A DNA stretch of 64,000 nucleotides from Acanthaster planci (GCF_001949145.1 NW_019091486.1:511359-575358), one strand, 5' to 3'; counted from the stretch's first letter, positions 11,562-22,314 are shown. Numbers and translations: made by a program. Notes: generated by a model from the letters alone, not told the origin.

Positions 11562-11749
11562 CAGTGTTGGAGTCGAGTCCAGTCTCAAGTCCAGTCACAA
11601 GAAACAGCATGAAAAGGTTGAACCATGACACATGATTGCTTTTGTCACAGTTCATTTGAATAGCTTGTGACTTGACATAAGACTGAATGACTTGTCATGG
11701 ACTTATGATGGACTTGCAGGGACTTGAGATGAACTCGAATACAACACTA
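11562..11749. mobile_element. hAT-like MITE with GGACTCGAGTCC-type ends
   Basis: Starts CAGTGTTGGAGTCGAGTCC and ends with a degenerate complement GAACTCGAATACAACACT. Internal GGACTTGA/GGACTTAT repeats point inward. Similar internal sequence (TTGTCACAG..TATTTGAATAGCT) recurs at about 14640-14690, and similar termini bound 60773-61891. The terminal CAGTG..CACTG form resembles hAT elements; that assignment is inference. Confidence 0.55.
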
Positions 11750-13753
11750 CTTCCAGTTTTTAATGGTTGCTTTTGGTCTTAACCTGCAACATTAGTCTTA
11801 CATAAACCAGACTATTACTGCCATCTCGTTTTTATTTGTATTTGCACTTGGAATAAAATTTACACAATGAAAAAATGTAGTTATCTGAGTATTTACATGT
11901 GTTTCATTTTACTTGTATTTTAGACATATTTAGTCGCAGATTTTTCAACTGCTTTTTACTACAGTGGTGTTGCATCGGTCTGTTGCTGTGGCATTTCTGC
12001 CATTTGTGCGACAGACGTCAAGAAGATGGAGGGAACGCAACTGGTTGCTAGGCAGCCATTTTGGATCGACAGTTTCTTCTGCCACAGGCTCTCCCAATCC
12101 CGCCAGCAATCCCCTAACCAGAATGCCGACCCGTCCAACCAGAGAGGACACGTTCCCACTGCCATCCACCACTGCGAGGAATTTCTTGATACTATTCTCA
12201 CAAAAGGCCGCGGTGCCAATGGTCAGGGAGGAAAAATATTCTAGACTTGGACAAGTTGAAAAAACACCTGTGTCTTAATCAATGAGCCAGTTTGGTGTTT
12301 CAAGAAGACACGGTTATTCCAGAACGAAGCTAGTGTGTGTGTGCCAGTTGGCGTATAGCTGTTCACAAATAACACGCTCCCTTTAAGCATGCCCTGTTTG
12401 AATACCAAGCTGGTTCATTGCAAAAAGTAGATACAACGTCCACGTGATACCTACGGATACCAGGGGTTTGTTGGAGNACTATGATTTTTGTGTTCTCTAA
12501 CCTTGTCATTGATTTTGCAGATAGCGGGTTTAAGCCTGGGCCCAAACTCACGGGGGCTGCTAATCACGGAAAAAAATTTGAGCAAAGTCGGCTTGCTCGT
12601 CAAAATGTGGCCTGCATGTATTTCAATCTGCAGAAGTGCTCTTTGCTGGACACCTCCATAAACTACGACTGTGTCCAAATTACTTGGCTACATCTTAATT
12701 GCACACGACTCTAAGGACAGTGGCTTAAGACGTTATCATTGACTGGTGCGTAATTACAAACCGCAGCCAAGCAAATCGTACTTGACCTCAGAGCTAGGGC
12801 CCGATGCCAGAGAGGTGCCAATCAGAGAATATTTCTCAAGCCTTCATATCAATTGTACAATGTACATGCTGAGCAAGAAACAACAGGGAAACCAGTCAAA
12901 AGCCAGGATGCACCATGCAGCATTTTGGCTGGTAACCTGGTTCAGGGTTCTCAGCATTTCATGAAAACCGACTTCCCTGAATTTTAGCCTTGTGAGTTTT
13001 CAAACATATCTCCAGTGTTGTTGAAGAAGAACAAAAGACCACAAAATGACCACTTTCTCTTTTGGGCCAATCAAGTCCTTGACTTTTCCCTGCCTTTTCC
13101 CTGCCTTGAAAAAGAGCAACCCATTCTCCAGATCTCCACGATGGCAGGGAGCCCCGTGTTTTCTTTGCTTAGCCGATTTTTGTGCTTGGCATCTCCGTGA
13201 GACTGGGCCCTGCACAGTGGCCTTGTTGGGTATTTTGTGGCTATGTCTATGTTTTTTGGCCATTTGTGTGCTACGGCGAGAAGCCACTGACATGGACGTA
13301 AGCATCTGCTTTAGGCAAAGGCATTCACATGGCAGTTTGTGAGAGCAGTCAAGAAATTCCTCATGACAAAGGTTGCACGTATGCAGAGGAGTGTCATGTG
13401 ACCACAGCTATCCTGATTGGCTGAAATATTTATACCTGTACATGTAGGTCAAACATAAAATTTTCCATATTTATGAAGTTAGGTCTGGACTCAAAGTCAA
13501 TCTTAAATAAGAAGAAGAAAATCAAGCTGGGGAGTATAAAAGTCGGTCAGAATTTTCAAGGCAAAAATTCTTAACCTAGAAAATCTGAAACTTCTAATCA
13601 TTCTGCACAGAATGTGTTAACTCGCCTATATTACTGGAAAACTTGTTTGACTCAAAATGTACCTCAATATATGGAAATTAACACCAGGCATCAATCTGCC
13701 ACAATCAGGATTGGCCCACTGGTCACAGGATCTACCTTTTCTGCATACGACCT
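11750..13753 (-). other. Intergenic and presumed 3' UTR of the selenoprotein S gene
   Basis: Lies downstream of the selenoprotein S stop on the minus strand. The SECIS element needed for Sec insertion should be here, but no stem with a convincing ATGA..AA..GA core was found by eye. A minus-strand AATAAA (complement of 11831-11836) could end the transcript. No other gene seen. Confidence 0.4.
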
Positions 13754-13833
13754 TTAACCTCACCCGCCACCACTCCTGGAGCTCCGTGCGGGCCTGAAGG
13801 CAGAGCCTGTGTCTCCCATGAGAGGGTTGTAAC
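13754..13833 (-). CDS. SELENOS: SELENOS last exon with in-frame UGA (Sec) and TAA stop
   Basis: The acceptor (tgcaattcacag on the minus strand) precedes GT TAC AAC, completing a split Gly codon to read GYNPLMGDTGSAFRPARSSR, then SGGG, UGA, Gly, TAA. Sec as the penultimate residue before Gly is the hallmark of selenoprotein S. Reading UGA as stop would lose only two residues but remove the active residue. Confidence 0.92.
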
Positions 13834-16800
13834 CTGTGAATTGCAAGAAAGAAAAGTCCCTCGCCGGGTGACTTTCACAACTTTCCAAACTAGCCTGGGT
13901 TGATTCACGGTTATTCCCTTACTCACTCCCATGGCATTTTGACAGGATCCTTTTTCTTAATCCATCTCAGTATCTCATCTATAATCCTGGACAAAATTGT
14001 TGGGACACGTGTCAATAGCCACCCCCTTTCCAGGTTCCCCCCCCCCCGGTCAATGTTGTCATCTTGAGCTGCGGCGCAGACTCACTGAGACCCAACATTG
14101 AGTGGAGGCCTGGGGTGGGGGGTGCAACGAGATAAGTCGAGGGTTGTAGCCACCTGCCCTGACGATGGACAAAAACAAATTTGGGTAGGCAGTTTTTGTG
14201 CGTTCGTTGCTGTGACAGTCACATACGGTTGAAAATTCCTTCCACTTGATTTCCCCCAGTCGATAAGTAACTTTGCCTGTAATTACTGTATTGCTATTAT
14301 GAATGGTTTACTGCCAAAAGACCATTGCAGCCAGAGGGCCAGACTCCTGTCAGTGTACACAGAACAAGTACAGTTCACACAAAAACGAGAACATCAAACG
14401 GACCCGAAAAGACTTAAATTCAAAATAGGTTGCACCTGTATACATTTAATAAATAAAAAACGGAAGGCTGCAAGAAGGGACTGGCAAGAAGAAACATGTA
14501 GGCCTACATGTATTCAGCACTGCACCAAAAAGGAACTGGCTCCAGAAATATGCATTCAGCTGAACATTGTGGCTGTGTAGCATTTGCCAGCTGGGATCAC
14601 GGTCACCATTTCAGTCACAGGTCCAATCACAGGCAACAGAATGAACAACAAAGAAGCACTTTTTTGTCACAGCTTATTTGAATAGCTCGCGATAAGAGAC
14701 CAGAAAGCTTGAGATGGATTTGAGATGGAGAGATTTGAGAATTTGAGATGGACTTTCAGACAAGTTGTAATGAACTCTACTTCGAACCCGACCGTGACCC
14801 TCACTGGGTTTTTTTATTCCCCAGTTTGAAAATGTAACAAATGCAATACAGAAAGATCCAGTTACATGCCGTTTAATGGTAAACAGTACTCAGCAAACCC
14901 AAGTGTATGTATGTATGAAGAAATGCCCATTAGAGAACTCCCCAATAGGATGTGCATGTGCACAATCATGGAGTTGCACATACATGTACATAAAGCAAGG
15001 CAGTCGGGCGAGTATCAGTTAAAAGCAACACGCAATGCATTAATTTTTGGCTGGTAATCGATTTCTGCTGAGCAAAGATTGTCTGGGCTTTAGCAAGTTT
15101 CCTGTGTTTTGCAGTGCAGTGAAAGAGGCCCTGAAACAAGACCCCTTGCAGATCAAAAAAATGGAAACAAAAAAATGCAGCGTAACAGTAGATTTGTGGA
15201 TGTGGAAGAGTAGATTTGTGGATGNTGGAAGAGTAGATTTGTGGACGTGGAATAGTAGATTTGGGGACGTGGAAGAGTAGGTTTGTGGATGTGGAAGAGT
15301 AGATTTGTGGATGTGGAAGAGTAGATTTGCGGATGTGGAACAGTAGATCTGTGGATGTGGAACAGTAGATTTGTGAATGTGGAACTGTAAATTTGTGGAT
15401 GTTAGTCCAAATCCCAAGGGTGCACTCACCTTGCCTAAGTGGTGCCTTTTTGGGTTTCGCTTGGTCCCCCGAAGTGGAACTCGCTCCTGCTGGGTGGTCA
15501 TCTTCCTTGTTTAGTTTCTTGGACCGGTAGCCCTGCCCTCGTTTGTGCCTCTCCCAGTCCTCAATTTGCTCCTTTCTTTTCTCTTCCTCTCTCTGTAACA
15601 AGGTAGTTTGACCCAACCAATATCAAATCGTACTTAAGGACCAAACCACTTTTCCTACTGGCACTGACTTGATTGACAGTGTGCAAGTCGTTAGCACCAC
15701 TGAACGGAACTGCAGAATAACTGCCTAGTGCCTACTCATTTTGTGGAACTAAATCTGGCTAATGATTGTTAGCATCTGAACTGAAAGATTACAGTCCAAA
15801 AAGCTAGGTTTGCTCTCCTTTAGTAACAGTAAGACAGTTTTGGAAAGTACTTGTTGAGAATTTACAGCAAAAGAAACATGGATTTGATAGTTCTGGTAAG
15901 AGGAAGTTATACTCTCTTATTCCACGCTGACAACCTTGACGTATGGACAACAGCAATTTTTTAATCACCAGTGTAAATGTAATTCTGATTGCTATGAAAT
16001 ATTATGTGACAGACAAAATTCAATGCATTGTTCATGTCGCTAATTTTCCATTTCAGTCTTCTTCTCATTGAATTTTGAAATGGCTTCCTTTCACAAGTAG
16101 CCAGGTACCTGTCTGTATTTTATGTGGTATCCATTTCCCCTATTACTCTTACAATGTATANNNNNNNNNNNNNNNNNNNNNNNNNTAGAACAGTAGATTT
16201 GTGGATGTGAGTCCAAATCCTAAGGGTGGACTCACCTTGCCTAAGTGGTGCCTTCTTGAGTTTCGCTTGGTTCCCCGAAGTGGAACTCGCTCCTGCTGGG
16301 TGGTCATCTTCCTTGTTTAGTTTCTTGGACCGGTAGCCCTGCCCTCGCTTGTGCCTCTCCCAGTCCTCAATTTGCTCCTTTCTTTTCTCTTCCTCTCTCT
16401 GTAACAAGGTATTTTGACCCAACCAACGTCAAATCATACTTAGGGAACAAACCACTTTTCCTACTGGCACTGACTTGATCGACAGTGTGCAAGTCATTGG
16501 CACCACTGAACAGAACTGCAGAATAACTGCCTACTCATTTTGTGGAACTTAATCTGGCTAGAGATTGGTAACATCTGAACTGAAAGATTACAGTCCAAAA
16601 AGCTAGGTTTGCTCTCCTTTAGTAACAGTAAGAAAGTTTTGGAAAGTACTTGTTGAGAATTTACAGCAAAAGAAACATGGATTTGATAGTTCTGGTAAGA
16701 GGAAGTCATACTCTCTTATTCAACGCTGACAACCTTGACGTATGGACAACAGCAATTTTTTAATCACCAGTGTAAATGTAATTCTGATTGCTATGAAATA

Positions 16801-18529
16801 TTATGTGACAGACAAAATTCAATGCATTGTTCATGTCGCTAATTTTCCATTTCAGTCTTCTTCTCATTGAATTTTGAAATGGCTTCCTGTCACAAGTAGC
16901 CAGGTACCTGTCTGTATTTTATGTGGTATCCATTTCCCCTATTACTCTTATATGCGCAGCCACGGAGTACCTGCTCAAGGTGGAAAGGACTGGACACGGT
17001 CCAACTGAAAGATGGCACTATTGTTTGATGACCACAGCTCTTCTTCTGAGAGTTCTGATTTTTGTTGACCAGATCTATTATGTTACTGACAAGAGAAAAG
17101 GAGGGTTAAGGGTTCGAACCTCTGCCACTCTCCTCTCCCTTCCAGAGACAACACTAAAGTTCTCGCCATGGGGGCGTGGCTCCCACCCACCTGTTTCTGT
17201 TTTTCAGCATGCTGGGCGACCATGGCATCGTGCTCTTCCTGCATGCGCTGCCTCGCCTTCTCCAGGGCTTCCTGTCTGGCCAGGACGTCTCCTGCACCTG
17301 CAACATAGTTTCCATGGCATGAGAGAAATTTGTCCCATCACTTTCCACCAAACTCGTTTGTCAAATGCGTTCCTGCCAAGTGTCCCCATTTCGTCACGTC
17401 ATCGGGTGGTAGTTTGAAGGCTTGTGGAGAAATAAACTATTGTGAGTTCAACTTCATATTCAATTGGAATACCCATGAATATGTCTGGTGAAGTAATTAA
17501 CAGACTTTATCTTTGATAAAGCACATTCAGTGAAGGATAAAACAGACTGGAATCAACGTGGACAAGCACTGGGCAAACCCAACTAACATCCTACTATTAC
17601 TTACTTTTGCTACTTTTTCAAAGATCCATGCATTTTTTACAACTAATCTTGAAATGCAGCTTAATGTTTCAAATAACCTAATTTTCAAATTTCATTTTGC
17701 TATTGTAAAATGTATTTGTGCTCCTAAAATGCCCATGTTCATATTATGACACGTGGAAAACTGTGAAGTCATCCTACGAAATAACCCTCAATGTTTCAGT
17801 AATCTGTGCACAAAACACTGCTGGATTGTTTTCAGCTGTCCTAAGACTCCTTGCTTTTTGGGAAAATTTTGCAGTACCTTATCAGCCAAAACAGGAGTTT
17901 TTCTCAGAAAAAAAGTTCAATAAGCAAATTGTGGCTTCAAAGTTGGAAGAAACATGTAAACTGACGAATGCTTTCCCTGGCTGGAATCACTGTATGGTCA
18001 GCAGCCTCGAGAAGTGGTATTTGGTTTTTTTTTAATCATCTTAATTCCGAAAGAATGTCAACTGAATGATGCCAAAGTTTCAGCTTTTAAGATAGTAGTG
18101 TAATTATGATATTTTTATTTTAAATAATGGTTATTTTAATGTTTTTAATACTTTTAAATTTTGTGTATATCAAACATTTTTAGTCTTCTGACTTGCTGAT
18201 TGGTGTTTTTTTAAATGACACCAAACCATATTCCACCATACAATACCAACTACAATTATCATACACTGGAAAAGAAAAACAGTGCATCAATGAAATACAT
18301 GTAAAATTCACAGTATACATGATGTACCCCCCCCCGGGCCTTTATTTCCGAACATCTTCGAGGCTCCCTGGAGTCAGGAGTGGTGACTTACGGTACTGAG
18401 ACAGGTTGGTGTTGTTCTCTCGCTTCTGTTGCCACTGCTGTAGGCGAGAGCTGTACTGACTGTACAGGTACAGCAATCCCAAAATACCCAGGATGACGTA
18501 CCATCCATAGCTGGCTAGGAACTCCGAGA
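13754..18529 (-). CDS. SELENOS: Selenoprotein S (VCP-interacting membrane selenoprotein), first exon not found
   Basis: Exons in transcript order: 18529-18392, 17291-17191, then either 16398-16236 or 15592-15430 (duplicated exon), then 13833-13754. All junction phases match. The protein reads a single membrane segment beginning LASYGWYVILGILGLLYLY, then a charged coiled coil (DVLARQEALEKARQRMQEEH), a basic linker (EKRKEQIEDWERHKRGQGYR), a Gly/Ser/Lys tail with GYNPLMG, and an end in GGG-Sec-Gly. From family knowledge this ER-membrane protein recruits p97/VCP and Derlins for ER-associated degradation and has a C-terminal redox Sec. The RQEALEKARQR stretch aligns with the p97-binding motif RX5AAX2R but has Lys for the first Ala. 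Only the short N-terminal lumenal exon and the SECIS are missing from this model. Confidence 0.9.
13760..13762 (-). other. SELENOS: Selenocysteine codon (UGA) of SELENOS
   Basis: Minus-strand TGA in the frame fixed by the upstream GYNPLMG motif, flanked by GGG before and GGT TAA after. The conserved ending Gly-Sec-Gly-stop makes Sec far more likely than termination. Confidence 0.88.
13834..15429 (-). other. SELENOS intron upstream of the last exon
   Basis: Minus-strand intron, gtgagt to cacag. It holds the 22-bp minisatellite at 15188-15401, a C-run at 14038-14047 and a hAT-like MITE remnant around 14600-14800. No exon seen. If the distal exon copy (16236-16398) is used, this intron extends to 16235. 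Confidence 0.65.
15188..15401. repeat. Minisatellite, 22-bp unit, about ten copies
   Basis: The unit begins GTAGATTTGTGGATGTGGAA, with single-base differences between copies and one N. The last unit is truncated next to the exon donor at 15429. Part of a unit reappears at 16186-16207 directly after the 25-N gap, so a second array probably lies in the gap. On the minus strand the array is open in the exon frame and makes a 22-residue repeat rich in His, Ser and Pro; this is intron read-through. Confidence 0.9.
15385..16151. repeat. Tandem duplication around a SELENOS exon, copy 1
   Basis: 767 bp matching 16189-16950 with scattered substitutions and a 7-bp indel in the intron. It contains the end of the minisatellite, one copy of the coding exon and its upstream intron. 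It ends in TATTACTCTTA just before the gap, the same place where copy 2 diverges. Confidence 0.9.
15430..15592 (-). CDS. SELENOS: SELENOS duplicated exon, proximal copy
   Basis: Acceptor cttgttacag and donor CAAG|gtgagt on the minus strand. Encodes REEEKRKEQIEDWERHKRGQ through SSTSGDQAKPKKAPLRQ, the charged region before GYNPLMG. It starts in phase 0 and ends in phase 1, so it fits between 17191 and 13833. Intact splice sites and frame. It differs from the distal copy at D/N and P/L in the DQAKPKK/NQAKLKK segment. Confidence 0.85.
16161..16185. other. Assembly gap (25 N)
   Basis: 25 N between the two copies of the duplicated segment, with minisatellite sequence resuming immediately after. 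The likely cause is an unresolved repeat array or a failed join of two haplotypes. Confidence 0.95.
16189..16950. repeat. Tandem duplication around a SELENOS exon, copy 2
   Basis: 762 bp matching 15385-16151. Immediately preceded by the N gap and a partial minisatellite unit. The sequence after 16950 is unique. Confidence 0.9.
16236..16398 (-). CDS. SELENOS: SELENOS duplicated exon, distal copy
   Basis: Same length (163 bp) and splice sites as 15430-15592, encoding REEEKRKEQIEDWERHKRGQ through SSTSGNQAKLKKAPLRQ. Because 163 is not a multiple of three, both copies cannot be spliced into one mRNA without a frameshift. Either they are mutually exclusive or one is an assembly artefact. Confidence 0.75.
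17191..17291 (-). CDS. SELENOS: SELENOS coiled-coil / p97-binding exon
   Basis: Minus-strand acceptor ttgcaggtgcag and donor cag|gtgggt. Completes an Arg codon and reads DVLARQEALEKARQRMQEEH then DAMVAQHAEKQKQ, a continuous amphipathic helix. 101 bp, phase 1 in and phase 0 out. Open frames in other registers here are shadows. Confidence 0.88.
17292..18391 (-). other. SELENOS intron
   Basis: 1.1 kb, AT-rich, minus strand gtaagt to gtgcag. A C-run lies at about 18328-18336. No other feature seen. Confidence 0.65.
18392..18529 (-). CDS. SELENOS: SELENOS transmembrane exon
   Basis: Follows gtcaattgcag and ends before gtaagt on the minus strand, phase 1 to phase 1, 138 bp. Encodes VSEFLASYGWYVILGILGLL, then YLYSQYSSRLQQWQQKRENN; YGWY followed by a hydrophobic span and SSRL is the family's membrane segment. 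The frame stays open upstream to an ATG near 18584 (MLETKSLLV). That could be a real alternative start, but the acceptor-like sequence makes intron read-through more likely. Confidence 0.85.
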
Positions 18530-19930
18530 CTGCAATTGACACAAAACTTGAAATGGAAACAAGCAAGCTCTTGGTCTCTAACACTATGGCATTTTCCCTT
18601 GATGAGGTCTTAAGGTTGGTTCATACAAACCTGAAGTGTACGATGTTTTTGAAGTTTCTAAATGCTTGCAGTCATATTCACTCTGAGTTAAACCGTTTTA
18701 AATGAATATTTAATCTCCTGGTGGTGCACTTTCTAGTCATCAATCACCCATTATAAAATTTGAAGTTTGGGCATATTAATAACTGCTTCAGTAAGAGAAG
18801 CCTTATTAATAAACCCTAACAGTCCCAAATCCTCCAATTTCAATACGATTTTACATACATCCTAGGGGGTTAGGGTTAATGAGGCAAATAAGGTTTGTAA
18901 ACTTATACTGACTATTTTCCAAGTTGCAGAAAAAGGGCATATCCAGGTTTTGGGGAGTATTTACATGTTGGTGTAGTATACGGCAAGGAGTTCATGTAGA
19001 TTTGCGACTAATCCTAAAGTCAGTAAGGAGCTATATGTAGGGCTTGACTTACTCAAGCTGGTTTTGTACTGGTAAATTAGGAAACCTAATACATGTACAT
19101 GTACATGAAGGATAAGAGTCCTACATATCACTAATTTCCTTGGACATGTTGGAGTGAGATATGTATATCAGCCATCAGAAAGCGATAATATGCCCTAAAA
19201 AGCCAAATTTAGTGGGTAAAATATCAAAGCATTTATCTGAAAAACACTTTAAATTTTTCTGACCAGTCTCATTGGCATGCTACTCAGAGAAACTAGAACA
19301 GTACGTGAAAATATTTGGACATGGTCAGCAAGAATAGAGCGGAGCCTTCTATAGGCCTAATTACTTTCACTCCAGTTGTGATCACATCAAAACTGTACAC
19401 AAGACATTGTGGTGCTCAGGGATCAGTCGTTGGCACGCATATACTTGTGCCGACATAGCATGCTTTTTGTGAATGGTCCGCAGGGCCAGCGTGCCGTAAC
19501 GTTGTTTCCAGGACTTCAACATACATGTACATTTACCCTTTGAATCGCTATTTAAACAAGATGGCAAGTTTGAGTTTGACAACAAGAGCGTTTCCAATTT
19601 GAAGGGGAAACTTCTCATCTTTCTCCTTTCTTCCCAAATGTGAGTAAACCTTACAATCATTATCCAAATCTCTGACATGTCTGATTCCCACTCGGTCCAT
19701 AGTCTGATTGTCAAGCGCATTAGAGTTTAACTTCAAGTTTTAACGTTAACATGTTTTAGGATCATTTTGAAGGTGAATGTGGAAGATTTTTGATTCGGGG
19801 TAGGAGCTATTTTGAATAAAATGAATTAACAATGGAAGCAAAAGCCTATGCCATGTCCACGCCCGACCATGTCCAAATGTTTTTAAACATGTTAAAAGGG
19901 ATTTTTAGGAGGGATCAAGTGATTTTGGGT

Positions 19931-20774
19931 GAGCTCGTACCCGAGTTAAGTCTTACCCGAGTTACGTTGCACTCTGGTCAACTCGTACTCCAGTCAGATC
20001 ATACCCCAGTCAAGTCGTACCCCAGCTAACTCGTACCCTCGATGGTTTTTTTTTTCCCTTTTTACTCCGGTTTAATTTTATTAATGAGGAGGTTTATATT
20101 AGGTTTTTATGTTAGGTTTACGATAATTTGTCCACCCCTTTCACATTTAATTATTATATATAATCATTATTGACTATTTATTGTATTAATAATTACAATT
20201 CTGTTTTATTTTTCTATTTGCAACCAATGGTAGATGCTATTTCCGTCTTTAAAAAATTGCTCCTTCACCCCAAAAGAAGCTGCGACATGAACGGTTGAGC
20301 CACTCTATCCGAGTTTTTTATATTCACTGATTTTATTAACTCAAATTAATCAAATCAAACAAGAAGCTGACATCAACCACACATGTTCAATCAGAGTATG
20401 TTCACTGATTTTATTAATTCACATTAATCCATACAAAAAAAAGACTTGGATGCGTAAATTTGAAATGAACAAAGACGTTAACTGGATGGAGAGGTGTGGC
20501 TGTGGAACATTTCTGTTTAGGGGCGCGCGCTGTGGTCAGATGCATTTTATGTCCTGAAAACTGCGGGGATTTTCAACGAAAGCCGACTGGTAAAAGGAAC
20601 ATGCGTTCAATAAATATTATCATCAAAACCCTATTATGCTCTGCTGGGGAGCGCAAGTTGACTCAGGTACGAGCCTACCTGGGTACCAGTTAACACCGGC
20701 ACGAGTTGACCTGGGTACGAGTTATTAAACTTGGGTGCGAATTTTGGGGTACGAGTCAACTCGGGTACGAGTTT
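19931..20774. mobile_element. Non-autonomous element with inverted arrays of ACTCGTACCC
   Basis: The left 110 bp carries at least five copies of (A)CTCGTACCC or near variants, spaced about 15-20 bp. The right 110 bp carries five or more of the complement GGGTACGAGT. The 620 bp between them is AT-rich and has no coding ORF. Clustered subterminal repeats in opposite orientation are typical of transposase-binding sites in DNA transposons. Family unknown. Confidence 0.6.
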
Positions 20775-21154
20775 TGCATTTCGGTCCAAGTTACTCCATG
20801 TATGATGTAGGCCTGGGGCTACTCGGACATGTCCGGATGTTGGACTAGGCCTATTTTACGGCTGGGGGTCTAATCTCAATTTGACAACGTGTACTGTTAT
20901 TACTAACCATATCCAACCCCTTGTGTCACCGTTTCTGGTGTTGGGTTGCCCTCCTCGGGTAGTTCTCTGTGTTCAAAAAGTCCTTGGGACATCCTTGCTT
21001 CGAGCTTCAAATACCGACTGCCAGATGATGCCAATCAGTCAGGTTACGATTAATTTCTGTATAATGAATTCGTCGTGAGACGTCTAGATTACAGATGTAG
21101 GCTGACGTGTTGATAAAAGGGCGTCCTCTCTTGTTCACTACAATGCAACGTTTC

Positions 21155-21416
21155 GGGTATACGGACGCATATAAAAAAAACCTGGACTTGCAACGCCTTT
21201 GTAATGAAGCCAACGCTGGGTGACCAGCGGCCGAGCCCAACACAAAAGCTTGGGTTGAAGTGGCTCCCTTCTATTGACGTCAGGAAGCACAAAGGCGGAC
21301 ATTGCCTGAAAGCTTTGTGTTCAGCTAGGTAAAATGGCCGCGAGTGGAGTCAATGATCATAGCTGATTAAGGGCATTGCAAGTCCAGATTTTATTATACT
21401 CGTCCGTGGGTATACC
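21155..21416. mobile_element. MITE, about 40-bp imperfect inverted arms
   Basis: GGGTATACGGACG..CCTGGACTTGCAACGC at 21155-21198 is repeated inverted at 21374-21416 (GCATTGCAAGTCCAG..CGTCCGTGGGTATACC). About 175 bp lies between the arms, with no ORF of note. Confidence 0.6.
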
Positions 21417-21797
21417 AGGCACGAAATGGGAGAGAGGGTACCCCCCCACGCACATCCATCCTTACACAGCTATACTTTTGGGGTATTTGCTTGTTCTCGT
21501 GTACAAAACTCCCACACAACACGCAAAACATTTCAAATCACTCCAATTTAAACCAAATTCACTTTTCAGAGTTGGAATTTGGGACCCGTATGTCCCTTGC
21601 AAAATAGCAGTAGCTCAAGGCGCGTTCGGGCGTACCCGTATTGTGCGCGCATTAGTGTAAAAAGCAATTGACTAGTGGTTAATCTATGGACAATTCCAGT
21701 GACCACGGCAGTGGCAGTGGACCTCTTTATTGGTGACAGGCACTGTGTCAGCTGTTGTACAAGTAGCTCGCGAAGGCTTGCATGGTGGAATACGATG

Positions 21798-21926
21798 AGG
21801 TAGAGGCTTTGCGGATACACCATATGGAAAATATCTCTGGTTCTGAAAAGAACCTGTTACTTTTCAGAATCACACATACTCAAAAGAGATATTTTCTACA
21901 TGATGTATCGGCAAACCCTCTACCTT
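21798..21926. mobile_element. Short palindromic MITE, about 43-bp arms
   Basis: AGGTAGAGGCTTTGCGGATA and the following bases through GGAAAATATCTCT are mirrored by AGAGATATTTTCTACATGATGT and GGCAAACCCTCTACCTT at the right. The interior CTGAAAAG/CTTTTCAG extends the hairpin. Transcribed, it would fold into a long hairpin. Confidence 0.65.
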
Positions 21927-22314
21927 AGCTATTGTATAGAAACTACTGTTTTGTGACAGTCGCTCCGTACCAAACTTAAACCCAACACAGTGCTTACCAC
22001 CTCAAGGGGGGCGTCGGGAGTGCCTTGTAAATGTCCGTGGATTCGTCTACGATTCTAACTCTTCCCCAAGACTTGGTTAAACAGGGGGCTACCAAAACAA
22101 AAACAAAAACAAAAAAAGGCAAAGTACAGTGTGTTTTTAAAAAAGCAAACCGAGGTTAATTTCTTCATTTCTTTGACATGGCTGAATAGTTTGGAAATTG
22201 GCAACCACCATTTATTAACTATGTCCTTTTTCTTATGACACCAAGAAATCCAATTTACTGTCATAGATGACCCATTGTACCCAAACGAAATAACTTCCTG
22301 CTCTTATGTCTACG

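Noticed and set aside
13546-13601. Minus-strand stem with ATGA at the 5' side and GA at the 3' side, a possible SECIS for SELENOS
   Set aside because: Ten of eleven pairs form, but two extra U separate the ATGA from the stem, the apical AA motif is missing and the stem is AT-rich. Not good enough to call.
14966-15616. 216-codon minus-strand open frame over the minisatellite
   Set aside because: It is the SELENOS exon plus intron read-through; the donor gtgagt at 15424-15429 cuts it. The repeat part is not protein-like.
21330-21372. ATGGCCGCG.. on the plus strand as a first coding exon
   Set aside because: The frame closes after ten codons and it lies inside an inverted-repeat element; no downstream plus-strand exon exists.
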